Origin: Candidatus Bipolaricaulota bacterium
GTDB lineage: Bacteria > Bipolaricaulota > Bipolaricaulia > RBG-16-55-9
DNA length: 5,957 nt
NCBI GenBank assembly: GCA_027021605.1
Contig: JALUUA010000313.1
Location: forward strand, 1 to 5,957
Reading direction: 5' to 3'
Numbering within the stretch: the stretch's first letter is position 1; each line of letters begins with the position of its first letter. Positions 1-5,272 of the stretch are shown one piece after another. A program made the position numbers and the translations under genes. The notes under the pieces are model-generated. The model was not told the origin of the DNA. It was given only the letters and a program-made list of their open reading frames with translations, and searched no databases.

Positions 1-104
1 GGTTTGCCTGGTTCATGTTCTCCCGCAGGCTCTACGAGCAGCAGCCCGCCGAGCAGACCCTCCCCGCAGAGTCCCCTCCGCCGCAGCAGCGGACGGCCGG
101 ATAA
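1..104 (+). CDS. C-terminal end of an unidentified protein (partial, runs off the left edge)
   Basis: Reading the plus strand from base 3 gives an open frame that closes at TAA (102-104). Its 33 complete codons are nearly all G/C-ending, as in the neighbouring real genes. The peptide begins with an aromatic/hydrophobic stretch (FAWFMF), turns basic (SRRLYEQQ), and ends in a Pro/Gln/Glu-rich tail. That would suit the cytoplasmic end of a membrane protein, but 33 residues do not identify a family. If real, the gene converges on lptB with a gap of 93 nt. The competing reading is a minus-strand gene starting at the ATG at 16-14, which has a GGGAG-like sequence just upstream. It cannot be excluded because only a few of its codons lie in the window. 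I prefer the plus-strand frame because of codon bias and the clean stop. Confidence 0.5.
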   Translation, partial: FAWFMFSRRLYEQQPAEQTLPAESPPPQQRTAG

Positions 105-120
105 AAGCTGGGTCTGTCAG

Positions 121-187
121 CGGATGACTAACGGATTAACGGATAGACGTTGCAGGAGGAATCCGTTTATCCGTTTCCCCATCCGTT
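121..187. repeat. Inverted heptamer array AACGGAT / ATCCGTT; possible bidirectional terminator
   Basis: AACGGAT occurs at 130-136 and 138-144, with partial CGGAT copies at 98-102 and 121-125. The reverse complement ATCCGTT occurs at 161-167, 169-175 and 181-187. The arms 130-144 and 161-175 can form a 15-bp stem with a single T:T mismatch (137/168) and a 16-nt loop (145-160). Other pairings between copies are possible. The array lies between the stops of the convergent partial gene (102-104) and lptB (198-200), which is where a bidirectional terminator would sit. However, the stem is not GC-rich and no long U tract follows on either strand, only TTTT in the minus-strand transcript beyond the stem (103-106). 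It could equally be an interspersed intergenic repeat. The structure is seen directly; the function is inferred. Confidence 0.6.
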
Positions 188-197
188 GACCGACCCC

Positions 198-926
198 CTA
201 CAGCCGAAACCTCTCGCCCAAGTAGAACTTCCGGGCCAGGGGGTTCTCCGTGATCTCCTCGGGCGGTCCCTCCCAGAAGACCCTGCCGTTTTGAATCAAA
301 TAGACGTAATCCGTCACCCGAAGGGTCTCGCGCACGTTGTGGTCCGTGATCACGACCCCGAGCCCCTCCCCCTTGAGCGCGAGGATGATCCCCTGAAGCT
401 CCTCGATCGTGATGGGGTCGATCCCCGTGAAGGGCTCGTCGAGCAGCAAGAACTGGGGCGAGGCGGCCAGGGCCCGCGCGATCTCCACCCGGCGCCGCTC
501 CCCCGCGGAGAGGGTGTCCGCCCGCCGACCCGCCAGGGGATGGATGCCCAGCTTCTCCAGCACTTCGTGGGCGATCTCCCGGCGGCGGGCCTTCGGGAGC
601 CTGCGGGCTTCCAGCACGACCCAGACGTTCTCCCAGACCGTGAGCTTGCGGAAGACCGAGGGCTCCTGCGGCAAATAGTTTAACCCCAGCCGGGCCCGCT
701 TGTGGAAGGGGTAGCGCGTGATCTCCTTCTCCCCTAGCACGATGGAGCCCGCATCGGCCCAGGCGAGGCCCGTAATGAGATGAAAGGTGGTCGTCTTCCC
801 CGCGCCGTTGGGACCCAAGAGCCCGACGACCGCGCCCGGCTCCACACAGAGCGAGACGTCCTCCACCACCGTGCGGCTGCCGTAGCGCTTGTACAGCCCT
901 TCGGCTTTGAGCGTGCGGTCACCCAT
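198..926 (-). CDS. lptB: LPS export ABC transporter ATP-binding protein LptB
   Basis: Cytoplasmic ATPase that, as a dimer with the membrane proteins LptF and LptG, powers extraction of lipopolysaccharide from the inner membrane and its passage along the Lpt bridge. The 242 residues match the usual length (about 240). Visible motifs in order are the Walker A loop GPNGAGKT at 38-45, the Q-loop YLPQEPSVF at 84-92, the ABC signature LSAGE at 139-143 followed by RRRVEIARAL, Walker B LLLDEP at 160-165, the D-loop region GIDPIT, and the switch TDHNVRETL around 194-202. The last segment and GERRRVEIARAL are typical of LptB rather than other ABC ATPases. The signature has Ala where LSGGE is usual, a tolerated variant. 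The ATG at 926-924 overlaps the lptC stop by 8 nt, suggesting translational coupling; there is no strong Shine-Dalgarno of its own. It appears to be the last gene of the pyrG-lptC-lptB unit. A branched-chain amino acid LivF/LivG ATPase is a much less likely alternative. Confidence 0.95.
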   Translation of the reverse strand: MGDRTLKAEGLYKRYGSRTVVEDVSLCVEPGAVVGLLGPNGAGKTTTFHLITGLAWADAGSIVLGEKEITRYPFHKRARLGLNYLPQEPSVFRKLTVWENVWVVLEARRLPKARRREIAHEVLEKLGIHPLAGRRADTLSAGERRRVEIARALAASPQFLLLDEPFTGIDPITIEELQGIILALKGEGLGVVITDHNVRETLRVTDYVYLIQNGRVFWEGPPEEITENPLARKFYLGERFRL

Positions 927-1602
927 CGCCGGAATCGGGGGACGAAGGGGACAAGAAGAGTTGGAGCCGAGCGTCGTGCACGACCAGCTTCCCCTCCCGC
1001 GGGAAGTACGCGAACCCGCTCCCCCGAAGTTGAGAGTCGGGCCGCTCGACCTCGATGGGCCGGTTCCCCCGGAGCACCCCCTCGCGCTCCTCCCAGCGCG
1101 CCTCTTCCGTCCGGAAGCGCAGCCCCTCGGGGTCTTGACCCTGAATGTCCCCCCGCAGCATAAAATCCCCCGTCTCGTGGAAGAAGATCAGCTCCTGCGC
1201 CCGGACGCGGAGGGCCTCGCGGCCCTGCGCGTCGAAGAAGCGCACCTCCACGTCCTGGGCTCTTGTCTGCTCTTTCTCTTCGTAGTAGGCCAGCGAGGGG
1301 GATCGCAGGACCCAAGTGAGCTTCCCGTCGGGGGTGTAGCGCGCAAGCTCGCCGTCCCGAATCTCGACGTTGGGCTTCTCCTCTGCGCTTAGGGGGCTCG
1401 AGACCTCTGCGACGGGGCTACAAGCCGTGAGGGCCAGCGCCGTCCCTCCAAGCAGCAACAGGAGGCAAGCCCAAGGTCGAGGGCGCCGAGGGCACCGGGC
1501 TAAGCCCCCGAGGGAGAGGCTGCGGCGCCCTTGGACCGTGCCTCGGCTTCCCCCTGGGATTGGGACTGAGATTGAGGTGAAGATTGGGAATGGGCTAAAC
1601 AT
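919..1602 (-). CDS. lptC: LptC-like LPS export periplasmic lipoprotein
   Basis: Probable LptC, the bitopic or lipid-anchored protein that receives LPS from LptB2FG and passes it to LptA in the periplasm. A hydrophobic stretch at residues 44-58 ends in the lipobox LTAC (58-61), so Cys61 is the likely lipidated N-terminus of the mature protein. About 165 residues follow with alternating beta-strand-like segments (IRDGELARYTPDG, AQDVEVRFFDAQG, TGDFMLRGDIQGQDPEG, GVLRGNRPIEVERPD). This is the pattern of the LptC/OstA beta-jellyroll. Length and fold pattern fit LptC (about 190 residues), and adjacency to lptB supports it. The start is odd. The only canonical in-frame start before the hydrophobic core is ATG 1602-1600, inside pyrG, which leaves a 43-residue n-region rich in Ser/Pro/Arg. 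In-frame Val and Leu codons in that stretch are GTC, CTC or TTA, not GTG or TTG. The Shine-Dalgarno there is poor. The real start is therefore uncertain; the family call is fairly safe. Confidence 0.78.
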   Translation of the reverse strand: MFSPFPIFTSISVPIPGGSRGTVQGRRSLSLGGLARCPRRPRPWACLLLLLGGTALALTACSPVAEVSSPLSAEEKPNVEIRDGELARYTPDGKLTWVLRSPSLAYYEEKEQTRAQDVEVRFFDAQGREALRVRAQELIFFHETGDFMLRGDIQGQDPEGLRFRTEEARWEEREGVLRGNRPIEVERPDSQLRGSGFAYFPREGKLVVHDARLQLFLSPSSPDSGDG

Positions 1603-3176
1603 GCCTCGATCAACCCCAGGAACAGGGGGCGGGGCTTCGTGGGGCGGGACTTGAACTCCGGGTGGAACTGCGAGGCGAGGAAGAAGGGGTGCTCCTCCAC
1701 GGGCAGCTCGGCGATCTCCATCCGCCGCCCGTCGGGCGAGCGCCCGCTGAACACCAGGCCCGCCCTCTCCAAGTCGTCGATGTACTTCGGGTTCACCTCG
1801 TACCGGTGCCGGTGGCGCTCCGAGATCTGCGTCTTCCCGTAGAGCTTGTGCGCCAGCGTCCCGGGCTCGATCACCACGGGGTAAGCCCCCAGGCGCATCG
1901 TGGCCCCCAGCTCTTGGATGCCCTTCTGCTCGGGCATGAGGTCGACGACGGGGTGCTCGGTTTGGGCGTCGAACTCCGCGCTGTTGGCGTCCTCCCAGCC
2001 CAGGACGTGGCGGGCAAACTCGACCACGGCCATCTGGAAGCCGTAACAGATCCCCAGGAACGGCAGCTTGTGGGTGCGGGCGTAGTGGATCGCCTCGATC
2101 TTCCCCTCCGCGCCGCGGTGGCCGAACCCCACGGGGACGATGAGCCCATCCACCCCCTCCATCCGTTCATCGCGATATTGGGAAGCCTCGATCCAGCGGA
2201 TTTGCACCCGAGTACGGTAGCGGGCCGCCGCGTGGGTGAGCGCCTCCACGTAGCTCACGTAGCTGTCCTTGAGGTCGGTGTACTTGCCCACGAGCGCGAT
2301 CTCCACGGCTCGCTCGGGGTGGAGGGCGTTGTCCAAAAAAGCCTTCCACTCCGTGAGGTCTTGGCCGGAGGGCGAAAGCCCCAGTCGCCCCAATAAATAG
2401 TCCGTAAGCCCCTGCTCTTCCAGCACCAGGGGGACTTGATAGATGAGCTCCACGTCGGGGTTGCTGATGACGGCTTCTGTAGGCACGTCACAAAACAGCG
2501 AGATCTTGCGCTTGATGTCGTCCTTGAGGGGCTCCTCGCAGCGCCCGATGATCACGTCGGGCTGGATCCCCAGCGCCCGAAGCTCCTTGACGGAGTGCTG
2601 GGTGGGCTTCGTCTTCTGCTCGCCCACCACGCCCAAGACGGGCACCAGGGTGGTATGCACGAAGAGCACGTTCTCGTGGCCCAGCTCCTGGTGCATCTGG
2701 CGGGTGGCCTCGAGAAAGGGCATGCTCTCGATGTCGCCCACGGTGCCGCCCAGCTCCACGATCACCACGTCGGCCCCCGTCGTTTCCGCCACCCTCTTGA
2801 TGGACGCCTTGATCTCGTCGGTGATGTGGGGGATGATCTGGACGGTCTGGCCCAAGTACTCCCCGCGGCGCTCCTTCTCGATGACGGCCTTGTAGACCTT
2901 CCCCGTGGTGATGTTGTGGTCACTGGTGAGGTTCACGTCGAGAAAGCGCTCGTAGCTGCCGAGGTCCATGTCGACCTCGCCGCCGTCGTCCAAAACAAAG
3001 ACCTCCCCGTGCTGGTAGGGGTTCATCGTACCGGCGTCGCAGTTTAAATACGGGTCAATCTTGATGGCCGTGACCCGAAGGCCCCGGGCCTTCAGCAGGA
3101 GCCCGATGGAGGCGGTGGTAATGCCCTTGCCCAGGCCCGAAAGCACACCGCCGGTAACAAACAAATACTTGGTCAT
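1500..3176 (-). CDS. pyrG: CTP synthase (glutamine-hydrolysing)
   Basis: Makes CTP from UTP, ATP and glutamine, the last step of de novo pyrimidine nucleotide synthesis, in the cytoplasm. The N-terminal synthetase domain (about 1-270) shows the P-loop-like GGVLSGLGKG (9-18), Mg/nucleotide-site acids D71 and E141 (in ELGGTVGDIE), and the UTP/CTP motif KTKPTQHS (188-195). The C-terminal class I glutamine amidotransferase domain (about 290-530) has Cys377 in GICYGFQ, His505 and Glu507 in SQFHPEF, and ERHRHRYEVN (453-462). The catalytic set is complete. Two points are unusual: the loop normally written PGGFG reads PVGFG (348-352), and residues 531-558 form a Ser/Gln/Ala-rich tail beyond the conserved end, encoded entirely within the overlap with lptC. 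Family length is usually about 530-550; this one is 558. The ATG at 3176 has a weak AAAGG at 3187-3191. Motifs such as VLDDGGEVDMDLG and VLGWEDANS resemble archaeal/eukaryotic CTP synthases more than E. coli PyrG. Confidence 0.97.
   Translation of the reverse strand: MTKYLFVTGGVLSGLGKGITTASIGLLLKARGLRVTAIKIDPYLNCDAGTMNPYQHGEVFVLDDGGEVDMDLGSYERFLDVNLTSDHNITTGKVYKAVIEKERRGEYLGQTVQIIPHITDEIKASIKRVAETTGADVVIVELGGTVGDIESMPFLEATRQMHQELGHENVLFVHTTLVPVLGVVGEQKTKPTQHSVKELRALGIQPDVIIGRCEEPLKDDIKRKISLFCDVPTEAVISNPDVELIYQVPLVLEEQGLTDYLLGRLGLSPSGQDLTEWKAFLDNALHPERAVEIALVGKYTDLKDSYVSYVEALTHAAARYRTRVQIRWIEASQYRDERMEGVDGLIVPVGFGHRGAEGKIEAIHYARTHKLPFLGICYGFQMAVVEFARHVLGWEDANSAEFDAQTEHPVVDLMPEQKGIQELGATMRLGAYPVVIEPGTLAHKLYGKTQISERHRHRYEVNPKYIDDLERAGLVFSGRSPDGRRMEIAELPVEEHPFFLASQFHPEFKSRPTKPRPLFLGLIEACLAHSQSSPQSQSQSQGEAEARSKGAAASPSGA
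1555..1596. repeat. Degenerate hexamer tract in the pyrG/lptC overlap
   Basis: Seven consecutive 6-bp units lie in perfect register on the plus strand: TGGGAT, TGGGAC, TGAGAT at 1555-1572, followed by four further variants to 1596. In the PyrG frame they encode a Ser-Gln dipeptide run (part of residues 527-541). In the lptC frame they encode alternating Phe/Ile/Pro/Ser near its proposed N-terminus. In the mRNA (minus strand) the tract is C-rich and almost free of G, so it should be poorly structured. The function is unknown. Confidence 0.75.
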
Positions 3177-3210
3177 GGTGAGGACGCCTTTCTCGTCGGG
3201 GGTACGATCG

Positions 3211-3252
3211 ATTATACGGCCGATTATAGGAGGGACGCCACCCCGACCGCAA
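3211..3252 (-). promoter_or_regulatory. Promoter of pyrG with duplicated -10-like boxes
   Basis: On the minus strand, TTGCGG (3252-3247) and a perfect TATAAT (3228-3223) are separated by 18 bp. This is a good housekeeping-sigma promoter, giving a 5' leader of roughly 40 nt before the pyrG ATG. A second perfect TATAAT lies at 3216-3211, within a direct repeat CGATTATA (plus-strand 3209-3216 and 3221-3228, 12-bp period). The second box has no convincing -35 at the expected distance. No intrinsic terminator for the preceding methyltransferase gene is visible in this 107-nt gap, so read-through into pyrG is possible. I did not see the GGGC initiation sequence used in Bacillus-type pyrG reiterative-transcription control. 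Confidence 0.55.
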
Positions 3253-3283
3253 GGGCGCCCGTCCCCTCCCCGCCTTGAGCCCT

Positions 3284-3937
3284 CTAGGTCTCGCGTTTTA
3301 CGCTTACCGCGATCCCGTCGCGCAGGGGGACGATGACGGTCTCCAGCTCGGGGTGGCTCATAATAAACGCGTTAAACTCCCGCATGGCACGGGTCATCTC
3401 GTCGTCCTCGGGGCCCGGGGCGTGGGCGACCTTCCCTTGCCGGAGCACGTTGTCGGCGAGGATCACCCCGCCGGGCTCCAGTCGGGGGAGCACCTCCTCC
3501 AGGAAGGGCCGGTACTGCTCCTTGGCGTGGTCGAGGAACACGAGGTCGAAGGGGCCTTCTCGCTCCAGCTCCCGGAGGGAGGCGAGGGCGTCCCCGAGGC
3601 GGATCTCCACCCGATCGAGGACGCCCGCTTCTGCTAAGTTCTTGCGGGCCCGCTCCGCCATCTCAGGGTCGGCCTCCAGGGTGAGGATGCGCCCGTCCCA
3701 GGGCTCGGTGGCCCGGGCGAACCACAGCGTGGAGTAGCCGATGGCCGTGCCGGCCTCCAGAACGCGCTTGGCCCTTCGCATGCGGGCTAAGACGTAGAGA
3801 AATCGCCCCGCCACCGGCCCGATGATGGGGACGCCGTGCTCCTCGGCGTAGCGTTCCAGGCGCCTAAAGAGGGGCTCCCGCTCCGGCTGCAGCTCCTCCA
3901 GATAGCGCTCGACGGCCTCGTGGGTGATCCCGCTCAT
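3284..3937 (-). CDS. SAM-dependent O-methyltransferase, COMT / caffeoyl-CoA OMT type
   Basis: Class I methyltransferase of the metal-dependent O-methyltransferase family (COG4122 type), which moves a methyl group from S-adenosylmethionine to a hydroxyl, usually of a catechol-like substrate. The 217 residues match the family (about 210-230). SAM-binding motif I is VLEAGTAIGYST (59-70), with Glu88 at the end of beta-2 for the ribose and Asp116 in IRLGDAL. FLDHAKEQY (134-142) and ADNV (161-164) supply Asp136, Lys139, Asp162 and Asn163. In the known enzymes of this family the equivalent residues are the three metal ligands and the catalytic lysine, so the enzyme looks active and divalent-metal dependent. 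The DHxK form is closer to mammalian catechol O-methyltransferase than to the plant DADK form. It lies 44 nt downstream of the acyl-CoA dehydrogenase gene and is probably co-transcribed with it. There is no Shine-Dalgarno before the ATG at 3937; the leader is A/C-rich. The substrate cannot be told from sequence. Confidence 0.9.
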   Translation of the reverse strand: MSGITHEAVERYLEELQPEREPLFRRLERYAEEHGVPIIGPVAGRFLYVLARMRRAKRVLEAGTAIGYSTLWFARATEPWDGRILTLEADPEMAERARKNLAEAGVLDRVEIRLGDALASLRELEREGPFDLVFLDHAKEQYRPFLEEVLPRLEPGGVILADNVLRQGKVAHAPGPEDDEMTRAMREFNAFIMSHPELETVIVPLRDGIAVSVKRET

Positions 3938-3981
3938 CGTTTCGTTTTCGTTGGCGATGGAGATGGAGATAGAGCTTGAGC
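3938..3981. repeat. Degenerate hexamer tract filling the acd/omt intergenic gap
   Basis: The 44-nt gap reads on the plus strand as a 6-bp-register series in which each unit differs from the next by only one to three bases, for example CGATGG, AGATGG, AGATAG at 3955-3972, with related units before and after. The series runs into the flanking start codon (3937) and stop codon (3984-3982). On the mRNA strand it is rich in CTC/ATC and A, poor in G, and lacks a Shine-Dalgarno. It resembles the tract at 1555-1596 (shared GATnGA-like units). Confidence 0.65.
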
Positions 3982-5130
3982 TTAGATCTTCCCCAAGAGC
4001 GCCCGGGCGATGATCAGTCTTTGAATTTCACTCGTCCCCTCGTAGAGCTCGGTGATCTTGGCGTCGCGGTAGAAGCGCTCGACGGGGTATTCTTTGATAA
4101 AGCCGTAGCCGCCGTGGATCTGGAGCGCCTCGTTGGCCACCTCGCGGGCGACCTTCCCGGCGTAGAGCTTGGCCATCGAGGCTTCCTTGGCGGGGTTGCC
4201 GCCCTGGGAGATCTTCCAGGCGGCTTGGTACGTCAGCAGGCGGGCCGCCTCGATCTCCGTGGCCATGTCCGCCAACTTGAACTGGATGGCCTGGAAGTCC
4301 GCGATGGGCCGCCCGAACTGCTGGCGCTCCTGGGCGTACTTGAACGCCTCGTCGAAGGCCCCCTGGGCGATCCCCACGGCCTGGGCGGCCACGGCCACCC
4401 GCCCCCGGGCGAAGAACTGCATGAGATGGTAGAAAGCCATCCCCTCTTGTCCCACCACGTTCTCCGCCGGGACCTTCACGTCTTTCAGGGTGATCTCCGC
4501 CAGGTCCGAGGCGCGGATGCCCATCTTCTTCTTGAGGGGCTCGGCGATGAAGCCCTCCCGGTCCGTCTCCACGATGAAGGCGGTGATCCCCATGTGCCGC
4601 TCGGGGGGGTTGAAGTCCGTGCGGGCGAACACGATCAAGAAGTCGGCGATCGTCCCGTTGGTGATGAACATCTTGGAGCCGTTCAGCACGTAGTAATCCC
4701 CCTGACGCTCGGCGCGGGTCTTCATGCTGGCTACGTCCGAGCCGGCCTCGGGCTCCGTGATCGCCGCGCCCATCACCTGATCGCCCTTGGCTACAGGGAC
4801 TAAGTATTTTTGCTTCTGCTCCTCGGTCCCGAACTCCAAGAGCATGTCGCTCCCGAAGATCCGGGCGCTGATGGCCAGCCCGATCCCCGGGTCGCCCCGG
4901 AACAGCTCCTCGATCACGATCGCCTGGGCCAAAAAGTCCATCCCCGCGCCGCCGTACTGCTCGGGGATCGCGGGGGCGATCAGCCCCAGCTTCTTGGCCT
5001 CTTCGACGATCTCGTGGGGGTATTTCGCCTCCTCGTCGTACTTCTCCGCGACGGGGCGGATCGTCTCCTCGGCGAACTTGCGGACGGTGCGCCGCAAAAG
5101 CTTGTGCTCCTCGCTCAGCTCGAAGTCCAT
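3982..5130 (-). CDS. Acyl-CoA dehydrogenase (FAD-dependent)
   Basis: Flavoprotein that introduces the alpha-beta double bond into an acyl-CoA, passing electrons to electron-transfer flavoprotein, in fatty-acid or branched-chain acid oxidation. At 382 residues it has the typical SCAD/MCAD length. The N-terminal helical domain is about 1-117; the central beta domain carries the family signature AAITEPEAGSD (122-132) and TNGTIADF (157-164). The C-terminal helical domain carries QERQQFGRPIADFQAIQFKL (267-286), the FAD/dimer motif QIHGGYGF (337-344) and ELYEGTSEIQR (361-371). Glu364 occupies the catalytic-base position of short- and medium-chain enzymes, so it is not the isovaleryl or long-chain type with a relocated base. 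The exact chain-length preference cannot be assigned. The ATG at 5130 has a perfect AAGGAGG 6 nt upstream and a promoter about 90 nt upstream. It is the first gene of a likely two-gene unit with the O-methyltransferase. No etfA/etfB genes are in the window. Confidence 0.96.
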   Translation of the reverse strand: MDFELSEEHKLLRRTVRKFAEETIRPVAEKYDEEAKYPHEIVEEAKKLGLIAPAIPEQYGGAGMDFLAQAIVIEELFRGDPGIGLAISARIFGSDMLLEFGTEEQKQKYLVPVAKGDQVMGAAITEPEAGSDVASMKTRAERQGDYYVLNGSKMFITNGTIADFLIVFARTDFNPPERHMGITAFIVETDREGFIAEPLKKKMGIRASDLAEITLKDVKVPAENVVGQEGMAFYHLMQFFARGRVAVAAQAVGIAQGAFDEAFKYAQERQQFGRPIADFQAIQFKLADMATEIEAARLLTYQAAWKISQGGNPAKEASMAKLYAGKVAREVANEALQIHGGYGFIKEYPVERFYRDAKITELYEGTSEIQRLIIARALLGKI

Positions 5131-5136
5131 AAACGT

Positions 5137-5143
5137 CCTCCTT
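5137..5143 (-). promoter_or_regulatory. Strong Shine-Dalgarno of the acyl-CoA dehydrogenase gene
   Basis: AAGGAGG on the minus strand ends 6 nt before the ATG at 5130-5128, an ideal spacing that fixes this start. It contrasts with the weak or absent Shine-Dalgarno sequences of the other minus-strand genes here. Confidence 0.85.
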
Positions 5144-5181
5144 CGCCTTCGTTTCGCTTCGGGTTTCGGATCCCGAGTTCG
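5142..5181. repeat. TTCG/CGAA-rich low-complexity leader of the acyl-CoA dehydrogenase gene
   Basis: TTCG recurs on the plus strand at 5142, 5148, 5153, 5158, 5165 and 5178. In the mRNA this gives a purine-rich CGAA-repeated leader that runs into the Shine-Dalgarno. At 5172-5183 CCCGAGTTCGGG is a 5-bp inverted repeat with a 2-nt centre. No regulator site is recognised in it. Confidence 0.45.
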
Positions 5182-5219
5182 GGCCCGGCGCCTTAGCGTC
5201 CACGAGCCGGTCTTGCCCC

Positions 5220-5249
5220 ATTCTAGTCCTCACCCCGCCGCGGGATCAA
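5220..5249 (-). promoter_or_regulatory. Promoter of the acyl-CoA dehydrogenase / O-methyltransferase unit
   Basis: On the minus strand, TTGATC (5249-5244) and TAGAAT (5225-5220) are separated by 18 bp. This is close to the sigma-70 consensus, with one mismatch in the -10. It lies in the 142-nt gap after the TPR gene and predicts a 5' leader of about 80 nt. No intrinsic terminator for the TPR gene was seen in the same gap. Confidence 0.5.
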
Positions 5250-5272
5250 CTTGACTTTACTTTGGCCGCCCC

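Noticed and set aside
121..187. CRISPR-like repeat array
   Set aside because: Repeats are 7 bp, in both orientations, with spacers of 1-16 nt; this is not a CRISPR architecture and no cas genes are present.
1662..2396. Plus-strand open frame (244 codons) inside pyrG, and another at 2436-3047
   Set aside because: Both are antisense shadows of pyrG, with low-complexity translation and no family motifs.
3177..3216. Bacillus-type pyrG attenuator with reiterative G addition
   Set aside because: The predicted initial transcript lacks the GGGC start, and no terminator hairpin with U run lies in the short leader.
3253..3260. Palindrome GGGCGCCC after the methyltransferase gene as a terminator
   Set aside because: Only 8 bp with no loop and no following U tract; expected by chance at this GC content.
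3976..4803. Long plus-strand open frame (275 codons) opposite the acyl-CoA dehydrogenase
   Set aside because: It is antisense to a gene with complete family motifs; its Gly/Leu/His-rich translation is the usual product of an antisense frame in high-GC coding DNA.
4028..5233. Minus-strand open frame of 401 codons overlapping the acyl-CoA dehydrogenase
   Set aside because: An Arg/Gly/Asp-rich out-of-frame shadow of the same gene with no recognisable domain.
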